DNA of 64,000 nt from an uncultured Bacteroidales bacterium (GCA_946999645.1 CAMQDS010000004.1:1-64000), one strand, 5' to 3'; positions 43,962 through 53,763 are shown, counted from the stretch's first letter. Numbers and translations are program-made. The notes: generated by a model from the sequence alone, not told the origin.

Positions 43962-44873
43962 TTATTTTTTAATTTTTGTTATGTCAAAACCATACTCAAG
44001 CATTGACTCCTTAAGAATATTATATTTTAGCTCCATTGCTTGATATTGAGTTGTGATTCTTTGAATCTCATCTTCTGGAGTTGCAAAAATAAATTCTATC
44101 CATTGCTGAAGATCTTCCCTTTTATCTGGAGCATAGATATAATAATAATTAATGTCTTTTACTATAGCGGATTTTGAAACACTATATGAGATTAGTCCAT
44201 ATTTGTAAAAATCTATTCCTTCAGGGTCTTCCATTCCGAGCAGATAGCCATTAGGACTATAAATGTTTCTGTTCATCATCTCACTTACCTTATAGAAGTT
44301 TGGATTGACTTTGAATATTCCACGAACTGAAGACATATAGTTGCCCCATAAGTCAGCATTAAAGGAAGCTCTCATCTTATTGAATTCTTCATTACTTAAC
44401 TTATCAAGGTCTTTTGTTATACCTCCAATGGCAAGAAAACTTCCGCTTGCATAACTTCTCATCTCTCTGTTTTCTCCATAAGATGCCATTTTTACCACCT
44501 TTGCAAGGATTACTGAGAAAGGAAGATTCTTTCTTAGAAATTCCTTATCATATACATCTATTAGAGCCTTATGCAAAAATTTCATCCCGGCTCTAAATGT
44601 CTCTTTATCCTGGTCTGGAGCAATTATTTTAATTCCATTATCACCTTTGAAATTGAACTTATAATCGGCAATTGTAGGATTATAAATAAGCACGTGACCA
44701 AAATCTTGATAAAAATTGTATGCTGCGTGTTTGCAAGTATCTGACGGATCATCTGTCAGAGCATTATATTTATCTTTCACATCTTCCACCTTAAGAGGTC
44801 TTTCTTTATAGCAGGAAGATATACTTAGGGTCGTTAATATGACCAAAAGTGTATATTTTAAATTAAATTTCAT
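43962..44873 (-). CDS. SusCD-associated lipoprotein, Mx1-like but without zinc motif
   Basis: This 303-residue lipoprotein has the lipobox LSISSC (Cys at residue 21). The C-terminal half (YKYGLISYSVS...IKD, EFIFATPEDEIQRI and a final KYNILKESMLEYGFDITKI) resembles the end of putative zinc-binding metallopeptidases (Mx1) that accompany SusD genes. No H-E-x-x-H is present, so a catalytic role is unlikely in this copy. It could bind substrate at the surface. Twelve bases separate it from the protease gene. Confidence 0.6.
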   Translation of the reverse strand: MKFNLKYTLLVILTTLSISSCYKERPLKVEDVKDKYNALTDDPSDTCKHAAYNFYQDFGHVLIYNPTIADYKFNFKGDNGIKIIAPDQDKETFRAGMKFLHKALIDVYDKEFLRKNLPFSVILAKVVKMASYGENREMRSYASGSFLAIGGITKDLDKLSNEEFNKMRASFNADLWGNYMSSVRGIFKVNPNFYKVSEMMNRNIYSPNGYLLGMEDPEGIDFYKYGLISYSVSKSAIVKDINYYYIYAPDKREDLQQWIEFIFATPEDEIQRITTQYQAMELKYNILKESMLEYGFDITKIKK

Positions 44874-44877
44874 AACT

Positions 44878-46344
44878 CTACTTTTTGTTTATTGGTTTGC
44901 TCTCAGGACGTGGGAAAATTTGAATTTCTAAGTTCTTTTTCTTTTCATTTTCTGGAACTGGGAGTATATAGGATTCCTTTCCTGGGAACTTATAAGTATC
45001 TCCTACTTTTTCATCTACAATTGAGTGATAGGTATGAGTTATATTAGTTATTCCATATCTGCGTATATCGAACCATCGGAGACCTTCAAAAGCGAACTCT
45101 CTTCTTCTTTCATCCTTTATTGCCTGCTTAACATCTGCTGGATTGGAATCATAAGTGCCATCTTTTGTCCTTTTTGAATATATTTCATTGAGGTCTTTAA
45201 GTGCATTTACATTGTCACCTTTATTGGCATAAGCTTCTGCTCTGTTTAAATATGCTTCTGACAACCTCAAAGTATTTGGAAATATTTTGCTTACCTGATC
45301 ATACCACTTTAATGGGGTATAGAATTCACAAATTTTTTCGTATGGGGCATCTTGTTTCATATTATTTTTGATATAGTCATATGTCCATCTATAATCACCA
45401 TTTTTGAATAGATTGACTAACTCATCAGAAACTCTGAATGTACCCTTATAAGCCGGATCTCTTTGCATGTATTTATTTACTGAACCCTTACCATATGAGA
45501 AGACTATTTCAGGATTGTCATATTTAATAAAAACATATCTTTTCTGACGTTTGCTTGTCATTACATATAGTTCTGCCTGAGTAGTTTTAAGAAGTTCATT
45601 GCAATAATTTATAACATCATCATATTTCTTTTCAAAAAGAGCTATTCTGGATGCAAGGATATATGCAGCATCTATATTAGGTCGGAACATAGTCTTTTTT
45701 ATTCCAGATGCTTTAAAATGACTTATTGAAGCCTTTATATCAGATTCCATTAGGTCGTATACTTCTCTCATGCTTGCACGCGTGAGTTCACGGTCATCTA
45801 CTCCTGACTCAGTATTTATTGGGACACACGCCTCAACATCTGCTGTGCCTTCTTCATAAGGTGCGGCGTAGAGGTTTGCCAACATAAAGTATGACAGTGC
45901 TCTCATAAAATAAGACTCACCTGCGATATCTTCCTTTTCTTTCTGACTTCCTATCATAGTAGGAATTTTATCAAGGAAAATATTACACATAAGTATTCTA
46001 TGATAGAGTACTTTCCATGCATCATCACTATAATTTGTATTGTTAAGACCTATTTCAGGATTTTGTTGCCATGTATAGTATGACCACATAGGTTCCCTGA
46101 AATCATTGCTTACAGGCATTGGATCTGTACCATAGTAATTGTAGTCTTCTACGTCATCTGTCATAAAATCCATATATTGGGCTATGCCCAAATCAGATGA
46201 TTTTGTCAGGACTTCGCCATAGAGAAGTTCTTTATATTCCTGAACCGTTTGAGGTTTTACAAGGTTTTGTGATGTTTCTTTCAAGAAATCGCAAGAACAC
46301 ACCGAGCATAAAACTAATATGCTTATAAATATTTTGTTTTTCAT
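44878..46344 (-). CDS. SusD/RagB-family nutrient-binding lipoprotein
   Basis: This 488-residue lipoprotein has the signal ISILVLCSVCSCDF with lipid cysteine near residue 19. TPR-like SusD fold landmarks: SYFMRALSYFMLANLYAAPY, the RLSEAYLNRAEAYANKGD helix pair and the C-terminal ERRREFAFEGLRWFDIRRYG. It caps the SusC channel and delivers substrate. It belongs to the second gene of an operon with SusC, an Mx1-like lipoprotein and a metalloprotease, so the ligand is more likely a peptide than a glycan (inference). Confidence 0.95.
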   Translation of the reverse strand: MKNKIFISILVLCSVCSCDFLKETSQNLVKPQTVQEYKELLYGEVLTKSSDLGIAQYMDFMTDDVEDYNYYGTDPMPVSNDFREPMWSYYTWQQNPEIGLNNTNYSDDAWKVLYHRILMCNIFLDKIPTMIGSQKEKEDIAGESYFMRALSYFMLANLYAAPYEEGTADVEACVPINTESGVDDRELTRASMREVYDLMESDIKASISHFKASGIKKTMFRPNIDAAYILASRIALFEKKYDDVINYCNELLKTTQAELYVMTSKRQKRYVFIKYDNPEIVFSYGKGSVNKYMQRDPAYKGTFRVSDELVNLFKNGDYRWTYDYIKNNMKQDAPYEKICEFYTPLKWYDQVSKIFPNTLRLSEAYLNRAEAYANKGDNVNALKDLNEIYSKRTKDGTYDSNPADVKQAIKDERRREFAFEGLRWFDIRRYGITNITHTYHSIVDEKVGDTYKFPGKESYILPVPENEKKKNLEIQIFPRPESKPINKK

Positions 46345-46361
46345 AAAGTATCCTCCTCTTA

Positions 46362-49300
46362 TTAGAAAATAACATTTAGACGCATTGAGTAACTCCTTTG
46401 AGGAGGTATACTGCGTGATCCAAGACCTATTTGTTCTGGATCTCTACCTTTAAGTGCCGGATCCTTTATGACAAATACATTACCTACATCAAATGTAAGG
46501 CTCGCACCACTTAACTTTATGCGTTTTACCCATGATTTTAAAAAGTCGTATCTTATTGAAATTGAACGACATCTTAGGAAACTTCCAGAAACCACTCTTA
46601 TGTCGCTCTTATTGTACATATCCCAATAATTCCGAGCTATACGATATTTTACATCTTCATCTTTTATATAAAGAGGACTTGAGGATAGTGCAGGAATATT
46701 TGTTATATTTTCGTCTCCTGGTTTTCTCCATCTGCCAACATACTCTGATGACATGTTTTGATCTGGGAAAGGTAAGCTCTGACCAGATGTGGCATATAAA
46801 TCATTCAATCTCATATTACTACCTATGTTGAATGATAGTAATGCATTGAAAGATATATTCTTATATTTCAAATAAGTTGAAAATCCTCCTGAAAGATCAG
46901 GATCCCTTTTACCAGAGTATGTAAAGGCTCTCTCATACATTTCTAAGTTTGAATGAACTAAGTAATTATCTTTTTCATCCTTTTCATTAATATCTTTAAA
47001 TGTTGGGAGTCCTTGTTTGTCCAACTTATCAAACTTATATGAGTAAAAACTATTTACAGCCTGTCCATTTGTAATTAATGAACCAGAAATATAATCTTCC
47101 CATTTAACTGATGTGTTTCCTGCATCCGTTACCCTGTTATAGTTTTTACCAGTATTGAAAGAAATACTCCATAACCAGTTTTTACTCTTTATAGGTACTA
47201 CAGAAATTGCTAAATCCCATCCTTTGTTTTCTATACTTCCTGAATTTATGGATACATTTTCTGCTCCATTTGACGGTGCAATATGTTTTGTTACTATTTG
47301 GTCTACGCCATTTTTGTAGTAAAGATCTAATGAACCGTAAACTCTGTTGTCCCAGAATGACCAGTCAGCAGCCACGTTATAAGAGTAAGTTTTTTCCCAT
47401 CTTAGTTTATTATTTGGATATTTCAACAATGTAGATGAAAATTCCTGTGTCATAGTATCAAAAGTACCTAATTTAGCTATGAGGTCAGGTGTCTGGTCTG
47501 GATGTACGTTACCCTGAATACCATAAGAAGCCCTTATTGCAAGTTCGTCAAAGAATGTTACGTTTTTCATAAATTTTTCATTGACGATATTCCAACGTCC
47601 TGATACTGACCATATTGGCAAAAATCTTACAGCGTCGCTCTGTCCAAATCTATTGGAACCATCAGTTCTAATATTAAAGTTTAGAATATAGCGGTCGTCA
47701 TATCCGTATGCCATTGTACCATAGAATGATACTACATTATTTCTTGTATCTGTAATTACATCTTGAGCTCCTTGCAGCAGTTCTGAATATTTCAACCATA
47801 TAGTTGGGTCAATATATGCGAAACATTTACCTCTTCCAGGAAGGTATCCATATTCTGTGGATTTTACTCCGTCATTTTTTGTAGAACGTAACTCCTGACC
47901 TATACTCCCTGAAATATCATGCTTCTCTGCAAATCTGTGGAAGAATGAGAGATTGTTTCTCAAGACATAAGATGTCATGCTGTTGTTTGAAGTCTGTAAG
48001 ATACCTCCAAAAGGAAGTCGCGAATATCTCTCTGCATATTTAATGTCTTCTTCAGGGGTAGGAACTCTCTGTCCGTATGGAATCAGCCTGAGTTTTGTAA
48101 CTCCAAATGAGGCTTCGTCTGCAAATGTCTCTTGATAATTCTGACCTTTTGTGATACCTGCTAAAGTGTTGTATTTTAGCCATTTTGTAATATCCCAGTC
48201 TAAATCTAAGACAGCATTTATGTTTAGATTGTTTATCTTGTTTCCACTATGCTCAAGTTCATTCAATATATTGAACTTCAAATTACCTCTGTATCCAGCA
48301 GCTGCACTGTAGAAATATGGAGTTCCGTCATCGTTTCGGATAGGAATTGAACGTGAAGTATTGTATGCATATTCATACAAGTCCACAGACGGGTGTGTAT
48401 GTTTGGCTTCAGAAGAAGCAGCACTAACTTTTAGACCTACGCGGAGTTTTGAATTTAGTTTTGATTCTACCTTTGCCATTACATTGTACCTTTTCTGACC
48501 TTCAGTAATGGCTACACTTCTATCGTTAGTATAACCTAATGATACATAATAGTTTGTAACATCATTTCCGCCTGAAAGTGAAATATATTGCTGGGCTGTT
48601 ATAGCTGGACGGAATAATTCTCCGTACCAATTGGTATTAAGCCTCTTTAATTTTGTAACATTTGACAGGAAGGTAGGATAATCTATCTTATTCTCCCACA
48701 AATCGTTCAATACTCCCTCATAGCCGACATCATTAGGCTTGTATTTACTGAAGCTAAGCCCCTTGTCCTGCATTTCCATAGACATATCTATACGTTCGGC
48801 AGAGTTCATCCTGAACATTTTGTCATATGTAGGCGGAGTTGTCACTGTCATAGTAGTTGTATACGAAACTATCGGCTTGTGGTTTTTACCTTTCTTGGTT
48901 GTAACAACTATTACTCCGTTTGCCGCTTTAATACCATAAATTGCTGTAGCACTTGCATCCTTGAGAATGTCAACACGTTCTATATCCTCAGGGTTAAGAG
49001 AAGATATGGCATTACCGATTAGGTTTATTTTGTCCGGGTTATTAAGTTCTTCTGCAGATATGTTTACATTCTCTTCAAGGATAATTCCGTCTACCACCCA
49101 TACAGGCTCCCTATTTCCAGTTATTGAAGATGAACCTCTAATACGAATCTTAGGAGCTGCTCCAGGGGTTGCAGACATGTTCATAACCGTGACACCAGCA
49201 AGTCTTCCTTGAAGCATCTTGTCAATGGATATATACTCTCCTCCGAGAAGGTCTTCTCCCTTTACTGTCAAAATAGAACTTGCTAACTTACGTTTGTCTA

Positions 49301-49694
49301 TTTTCTGATAACCTGTTACAACTACGTCAGATATGAGTTGTTTATCTTCTGACATCTCAACGTTCAAGGTTGGCTGATTTTTATAGGCTACCACCTGAGT
49401 TTGCATACCAAGAAGATAGAAAGTGATCTTTATGTTTTTCTCTTCTTCGAAAAACAATTCATACTTTCCTTCTGCATTGGTGAAATCACTGTACTCTGTG
49501 CCGGCAATATATACCGCTACACCTGCCAAAGGCTCTTTTGTTGTCCTATCGGTTACAACACCTTTGACTGTTTTTAAATTACCTGCCGATAGGCTGCTCC
49601 CCGTCGATAAACATAAAAAAATGATGGCAGACAGTGTCACCATGAGTTTAAGTCTGAAAAGAGGGGAGGCTTTAGAATAAGCACTACTTTTCAT
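46362..49694 (-). CDS. SusC/RagA-family TonB-linked outer-membrane transporter
   Basis: In this 1110-residue protein a signal peptide is followed by a carboxypeptidase-like regulatory domain (VKGVVTDRTTKEPLAGVAVY). The plug carries the SusC signature (AGVTVMNMSATPGAAPKIRI, EPVWVVDGIILEENV, VDILKDASATAIYGIKAANG), and a 22-strand type barrel ends MRLNVIF. It imports substrate with SusD. A TAGATTTG box on the minus strand is at 49719-49712, and tandem 29-bp repeats lie further upstream (49758-49815). Confidence 0.95.
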   Translation of the reverse strand: MKSSAYSKASPLFRLKLMVTLSAIIFLCLSTGSSLSAGNLKTVKGVVTDRTTKEPLAGVAVYIAGTEYSDFTNAEGKYELFFEEEKNIKITFYLLGMQTQVVAYKNQPTLNVEMSEDKQLISDVVVTGYQKIDKRKLASSILTVKGEDLLGGEYISIDKMLQGRLAGVTVMNMSATPGAAPKIRIRGSSSITGNREPVWVVDGIILEENVNISAEELNNPDKINLIGNAISSLNPEDIERVDILKDASATAIYGIKAANGVIVVTTKKGKNHKPIVSYTTTMTVTTPPTYDKMFRMNSAERIDMSMEMQDKGLSFSKYKPNDVGYEGVLNDLWENKIDYPTFLSNVTKLKRLNTNWYGELFRPAITAQQYISLSGGNDVTNYYVSLGYTNDRSVAITEGQKRYNVMAKVESKLNSKLRVGLKVSAASSEAKHTHPSVDLYEYAYNTSRSIPIRNDDGTPYFYSAAAGYRGNLKFNILNELEHSGNKINNLNINAVLDLDWDITKWLKYNTLAGITKGQNYQETFADEASFGVTKLRLIPYGQRVPTPEEDIKYAERYSRLPFGGILQTSNNSMTSYVLRNNLSFFHRFAEKHDISGSIGQELRSTKNDGVKSTEYGYLPGRGKCFAYIDPTIWLKYSELLQGAQDVITDTRNNVVSFYGTMAYGYDDRYILNFNIRTDGSNRFGQSDAVRFLPIWSVSGRWNIVNEKFMKNVTFFDELAIRASYGIQGNVHPDQTPDLIAKLGTFDTMTQEFSSTLLKYPNNKLRWEKTYSYNVAADWSFWDNRVYGSLDLYYKNGVDQIVTKHIAPSNGAENVSINSGSIENKGWDLAISVVPIKSKNWLWSISFNTGKNYNRVTDAGNTSVKWEDYISGSLITNGQAVNSFYSYKFDKLDKQGLPTFKDINEKDEKDNYLVHSNLEMYERAFTYSGKRDPDLSGGFSTYLKYKNISFNALLSFNIGSNMRLNDLYATSGQSLPFPDQNMSSEYVGRWRKPGDENITNIPALSSSPLYIKDEDVKYRIARNYWDMYNKSDIRVVSGSFLRCRSISIRYDFLKSWVKRIKLSGASLTFDVGNVFVIKDPALKGRDPEQIGLGSRSIPPQRSYSMRLNVIF

Positions 49695-49711
49695 AAGACT
49701 ATGTTTTTCTA

Positions 49712-49719
49712 CAAATCTA
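49712..49719 (-). promoter_or_regulatory. -7 box of the SusC/metalloprotease operon
   Basis: TAGATTTG on the minus strand, 17 bases before the ATG. Confidence 0.5.
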
Positions 49720-49757
49720 TATAAAAATTTTTTTAAAATGAATACTTTTTTGGGATT

Positions 49758-49815
49758 AAATCGTTATAAATATGAATTTGTATTTTAAATCGTTTTAAAT
49801 ATGGATTTATATTTT
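49758..49815. repeat. Two tandem 29-bp repeats, possible regulator site
   Basis: Units 49758-49786 and 49787-49815 agree at 26 of 29 positions and each contains AAATCGTT followed by TAAATATG. They lie between divergent genes, about 40-95 bases upstream of the SusC promoter box and just upstream of the Fur-family promoter box. Confidence 0.7.
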
Positions 49816-49834
49816 ATTAAGTCTTGATTTTGAA

Positions 49835-49842
49835 TAATTTTG
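49835..49842 (+). promoter_or_regulatory. -7 box of Fur-family gene
   Basis: TAATTTTG. It covers the TTG at 49840, so translation should start at the ATG at 49861. Confidence 0.5.
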
Positions 49843-49860
49843 TACCTGATTTTTCTTTTA

Positions 49861-50286
49861 ATGATGTGTAATACTGATTGTGAAGACTTTCTTTGCAGGC
49901 ATGGTATCAGACCTACTGCTAATAGAATAATGATTGTTAAGGCTTTACACGAAGCCGGGAGACCTATGTCTATAGCAGAATTAGAAAGCTGGCTTCCTTC
50001 TATAGATAAGTCTAATATTTTTCGTGCTCTTTCTGTTTTTAGTTCTGGACATATGGTTCATAGAATTGAGGATGGGGGAGAAGGTGTCAGATATGAATTG
50101 TGTCTTAGTCATGAGGAGGGACACGATGATGATATGCATGCTCATTTTTATTGTGAAATATGTCATAAGACATTCTGTTTGGAAGAATTGCATGTCGACA
50201 ATGTAAATGTGCCGAGTGGTTACGAGGTACATTCTGTCAATTATGTTATTAAGGGAATTTGTCCTAATTGCAGCCATAAAATCTAA
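49861..50286 (+). CDS. Fur-family transcriptional repressor
   Basis: The start is ATG 49861, or 49864; a TTG 21 bases upstream lies in the promoter. The product is about 141 residues. N-terminal winged helix: RHGIRPTANRIMIVKALHEA and SNIFRALSVFSSGHMVHRIE. C-terminal metal domain: histidine-rich loop HEEGHDDDMHAHFYCEICHK and two zinc-binding Cys pairs (CEIC, CPNC). The neighbouring PIB ATPase suggests a Zur- or zinc-efflux-type sensor rather than iron Fur. Confidence 0.88.
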   Translation: MMCNTDCEDFLCRHGIRPTANRIMIVKALHEAGRPMSIAELESWLPSIDKSNIFRALSVFSSGHMVHRIEDGGEGVRYELCLSHEEGHDDDMHAHFYCEICHKTFCLEELHVDNVNVPSGYEVHSVNYVIKGICPNCSHKI

Positions 50287-50308
50287 TTTTATTTATTAAT
50301 TGTTACTT

Positions 50309-50323
50309 TGCAACTTGGTTGCA
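50309..50323. promoter_or_regulatory. Candidate Fur-family operator
   Basis: TGCAAC-TTG-GTTGCA is a perfect 6-bp inverted repeat with a 3-bp centre. It lies between the repressor gene and the ATPase gene, about 42 bases before the ATPase ATG and next to a weak -7 element (CATCTTTG at 50336-50343). The position suits repression of the ATPase by the adjacent Fur-family protein. Confidence 0.55.
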
Positions 50324-50364
50324 CTTTAAATTGTTCATCTTTGTTTCTGTAAAACTATAATTTT

Positions 50365-52248
50365 ATGGAAACAGAAAATAGAAACAAACTTATTCAAATA
50401 ATAATTGCGGCTGTATTGCTGGCGGTCGCTTTTTTTATTGAAAAGAAATTAAATCTTCCTGCTTGGCAACTTTTACTCATATATCTTTTGCCTTATCTTA
50501 TAGTAGGTTACGAAACTCTTAAAGAAGCTGCGGAAAGTATTGCACATGGTGAAGCTCTTGATGAGGACTTCCTTATGTCGGTAGCTACTATCGGTGCTTT
50601 GGTAATAGGCTTTCTTCCTGGCGCTGAAACTTGCTTTCCAGAAGCTGTATTTGTTATGTTGTTTTTCCAAATAGGAGAGTTCTTCGAGGAAATGGCAGAA
50701 GACAATAGCAGAAGGTCTATTTCACATCTTATGGACATACGTCCAGACTATGCCAATCTTGTTCGCGGTGAAGAAATTGTGCGTGTCAATCCTGACGAAC
50801 TGAAAGTAGGTGATTGCATAATTATTAAGCCAGGAGAAAAAGTACCGGTTGATGGGGAAGTAATAGAGGGTACTTCAAGTCTTGATACTTCCGCTATGAC
50901 GGGTGAAAGTGTACCTACGCATATTTCATTAGGTGATGGAGTGCTATCTGGATGCGTAAATATTACAGGTGTAATCAGAGTAAAAGTATGCAGATTGTTT
51001 GGGGAATCTACAGCATCGAAGGTGTTGGAATTAGTGGAAAATGCTGCTGAAAATAAATCATCGAGCGAAAAATTCATTACTAAATTTGCAAAGGTCTATA
51101 CTCCTATAGTAGTTATTGCTGCCTTTATTATTGCTATACTTCCACCATTGCTTTCAGGCAATTTTATGGCTTCATTCTCTACATGGCTGTATAGGGCTAT
51201 GACATTCCTGGTTATTTCTTGCCCTTGTGCTTTGGTTATTTCTGTTCCTTTAACATTTTTTGGAGGTTTGGGAGCTGCTTCACGTAGAGGTATACTTATT
51301 AAGGGGTCTAATTACATAGATAAACTCGCTAAGTTGGATACTGTTGTTTTCGATAAGACTGGTACACTTACAGAAGGAGTTTTTGAAGTAACGGCTATTC
51401 ATCCTGAAAAATTGGATGAAAGGGAACTGCTTCATCTTGCTGCTCACGTAGAACGTTTTTCCTCACATCCTATTGCTATATCTTTGAAAGAAGCATATAT
51501 GGATGAAAATGATGGATGTGATGTTTCCAGAGTTACTGAAGAACCTGGACTTGGTATAAGTGCATACGTTAATGGAAAGAATGTTATTGTAGGTAATAGC
51601 CGAATGATGGATGTGCATAAGGTTAATTGGCATCCTTGTGAAAAATCAGGTACTATTGTGCATGTTGCTGTTGAGGGAGAATATGAAGGACATATTGTTA
51701 TTTCAGATAAGTTGAGGGCTGATTCTCCTGCTGCTGTTAAGTCTTTGATTGATGGCGGAGTCCGGAAGATTGTTATGCTTACTGGAGATAAGGAAGAAGT
51801 TGCAGCTTCTGTAGCAAAGGAGTTAGGAATATCACAATATAAATCAGAATTGCTTCCTGCAGGAAAGGTATCTGAAATGGAGAAACTTATGCAGTGTAAG
51901 TCGGATAATGGCTCTTTGGCTTTCGTAGGAGATGGTGTAAATGATGCTCCAGTATTGGCCCTATCTGATGTGGGTATAGCTATGGGAGGGCTAGGCTCTG
52001 ATGCTGCTATTGAGGCGGCTGATGTTGTACTAATGGATGATAAGCCTTCTAAAATAGCTATAGGTGTGAAGATTGCAAAGAAAACACTTAAACTTGCAGT
52101 TGAAAATGTTGTTTTTGCGATTGGTGTTAAACTGATTGTTCTTGTTCTCTCTGCTTTGGGCTTCGCTCCTATGTGGCTTGCCGTTTTTGCAGATGTAGGG
52201 GTTACAGTCTTGGCAGTACTGAATGCAATGCGTATGCTGAAAGATTAA
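50365..52248 (+). CDS. zntA: Heavy-metal translocating P-type ATPase (PIB, Zn/Cd/Pb type)
   Basis: This is a 627-residue integral membrane pump. The metal site is SCPCALVISVPL in the sixth helix, followed by the phosphorylation site DKTGTLTEG, the class-specific SSHPIA (HP) motif, TGES and GDGVNDAPVLALSD. An N-terminal metal-binding HMA domain is lacking; the protein begins directly with the membrane helices. CPC with this layout fits Zn2+/Cd2+ export. The upstream Fur-type repressor and palindrome suggest metal-controlled expression. The gene name is by family. Confidence 0.92.
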   Translation: METENRNKLIQIIIAAVLLAVAFFIEKKLNLPAWQLLLIYLLPYLIVGYETLKEAAESIAHGEALDEDFLMSVATIGALVIGFLPGAETCFPEAVFVMLFFQIGEFFEEMAEDNSRRSISHLMDIRPDYANLVRGEEIVRVNPDELKVGDCIIIKPGEKVPVDGEVIEGTSSLDTSAMTGESVPTHISLGDGVLSGCVNITGVIRVKVCRLFGESTASKVLELVENAAENKSSSEKFITKFAKVYTPIVVIAAFIIAILPPLLSGNFMASFSTWLYRAMTFLVISCPCALVISVPLTFFGGLGAASRRGILIKGSNYIDKLAKLDTVVFDKTGTLTEGVFEVTAIHPEKLDERELLHLAAHVERFSSHPIAISLKEAYMDENDGCDVSRVTEEPGLGISAYVNGKNVIVGNSRMMDVHKVNWHPCEKSGTIVHVAVEGEYEGHIVISDKLRADSPAAVKSLIDGGVRKIVMLTGDKEEVAASVAKELGISQYKSELLPAGKVSEMEKLMQCKSDNGSLAFVGDGVNDAPVLALSDVGIAMGGLGSDAAIEAADVVLMDDKPSKIAIGVKIAKKTLKLAVENVVFAIGVKLIVLVLSALGFAPMWLAVFADVGVTVLAVLNAMRMLKD

Positions 52249-52267
52249 AAAGCATAGGCTAAAAGTT

Positions 52268-52297
52268 AAAGAGCAGTTCCATATGGGACTGCTCTTT
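52268..52297. terminator. Bidirectional terminator between zntA and HAD gene
   Basis: AAAGAGCAGTTCC-atat-GGGACTGCTCTTT stem-loop between convergent genes. Confidence 0.8.
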
Positions 52298-52303
52298 AGC
52301 ATA

Positions 52304-53155
52304 TTATCTTACACTAAGCAGTAATTCTCCAAGTTCTTTAATATCTCTTACTATTAGATCGCCTGGTTTTACGACTTTTTGAGCTTCTTCAAGTGTTGTC
52401 TCTCCAGAAAGAACGAGAACCCCGAGAGCCTTTGCATTGTGAGCAAGTTCCAGGTCTGTATAATGTCTATCACCAACCATTGCTATCTCGTCAATGGCAA
52501 GCGAATGTTTTTGACAGATTCCTTCAAGCATACTTGGATCAGGTTTCCCAAGAACAATGTCAGGTTTTCGTCCTGTTGCATATTCGATACATTTTTGAAG
52601 TGAACCACAGTCTACAAGTATGGTCTCTTTATCTGTAGGACATACTTTATCTGGATTTGTAGCAATGTAAGGAATGTTCTGTGAAGCCCACCATGACGCT
52701 CTGCACAGTCGTGAATATGTTAATGTGGTGTCAAATGCTACAACTAAAACGTCAGGTCTGTCTTGTGGAGAGTCTTCACAGGCTTCAAAACCTGCTTTAA
52801 TAAATTGTTCTGCCATACTTGGAGTTCCTAACATAAATAGCCTCTTTGCTGCAGGATAATGTTTTTTTACATAATCAATTGCGGCTATAGATGTGGTATA
52901 CATATTTTCTTCTGAAGCATTTATCCCCATCTTGGCAAGTTTTGCAAGATAATCTGATACGGATTTTGTAGGATTATTGGTGAGGAAAGAATATCCAATG
53001 CCAGCAGAATGCATATCTTCCAAAAATTTTAATGTGAATGGAAATAGATTATTTTCCATATATATGGTTCCATCCATATCTAATGCCAAATATTTTATTT
53101 TTTTTAGTGCAGCAACCATTTCTGGAGACAGAGTCTTGTTATAGTTTGAAGTCAT
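52304..53155 (-). CDS. HAD-IIA family phosphatase
   Basis: This 283-residue cytoplasmic hydrolase has motif I YLALDMDGTIYM, motif II FLTNNPTKS and the C-terminal LGKPDPSMLEGICQ and MVGDRHYTDLELAHNA acidic motif. The IIA cap is typical of NagD/4-nitrophenylphosphatase-like enzymes acting on sugar or nucleotide monophosphates. Exact substrate unknown. Confidence 0.9.
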   Translation of the reverse strand: MTSNYNKTLSPEMVAALKKIKYLALDMDGTIYMENNLFPFTLKFLEDMHSAGIGYSFLTNNPTKSVSDYLAKLAKMGINASEENMYTTSIAAIDYVKKHYPAAKRLFMLGTPSMAEQFIKAGFEACEDSPQDRPDVLVVAFDTTLTYSRLCRASWWASQNIPYIATNPDKVCPTDKETILVDCGSLQKCIEYATGRKPDIVLGKPDPSMLEGICQKHSLAIDEIAMVGDRHYTDLELAHNAKALGVLVLSGETTLEEAQKVVKPGDLIVRDIKELGELLLSVR

Positions 53156-53285
53156 TATTTGTATGGTTTAAATCTTATTGCAAATATATGCTTAAAAGCA
53201 AAATATTAAAAATTTTACTAATTTAGTAATCGATTTGCATTTTATTAAAAACACAAACTATAACGGAGCTGTAAAATATCAAAAT

Positions 53286-53738
53286 ATGAGAATTGTAATT
53301 CAAAGAGTGACAGTTGCTTCTGTTAATATATCGGGGAAATTATACAGTTCGATAGGAAAGGGACTTTTTGTACTCGTAGGTGTTGAAAACGGTGATACAG
53401 ATGATGATGTTAAATGGTTAGCATCTAAAGTCGTGGGGCTGCGTATCTTCGATGATGAAAATGGGGTTATGAACAGGAGTGTTTTGGATGTTAAAGGCGA
53501 AATTCTTGCCGTGTCTCAGTTTACACTTACTGCATCAACTAAAAAAGGTAACAGACCTTCTTATATACGTGCAGCAGGGCACGAACTTGCAATTCCTATG
53601 TACGAAAAATTTTGTGATTTATTGGGTGTTTCTTTGGGTCATCCTGTCCAAAAGGGTGTATTTGGAGCGGATATGAAGTGTTCTTTGGTAAATGATGGTC
53701 CAGTCACAATAATAATTGATTCTCGAATAAAAGAATAA
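53286..53738 (+). CDS. dtd: D-aminoacyl-tRNA deacylase
   Basis: The start is ATG 53286 (MRIVIQRVTVASVNISGKLY); the longer frame from 53235 has no family-like sequence. The product is 150 residues, the normal size. Catalytic-site motifs are SQFTLTASTKKGNRPS and NDGPVTIIID. It removes D-amino acids from mischarged tRNAs. It lies 25 bases upstream of the antiporter gene. Confidence 0.94.
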   Translation: MRIVIQRVTVASVNISGKLYSSIGKGLFVLVGVENGDTDDDVKWLASKVVGLRIFDDENGVMNRSVLDVKGEILAVSQFTLTASTKKGNRPSYIRAAGHELAIPMYEKFCDLLGVSLGHPVQKGVFGADMKCSLVNDGPVTIIIDSRIKE

Positions 53739-53763
53739 ATATTAACTAAACTATATTTAAATA

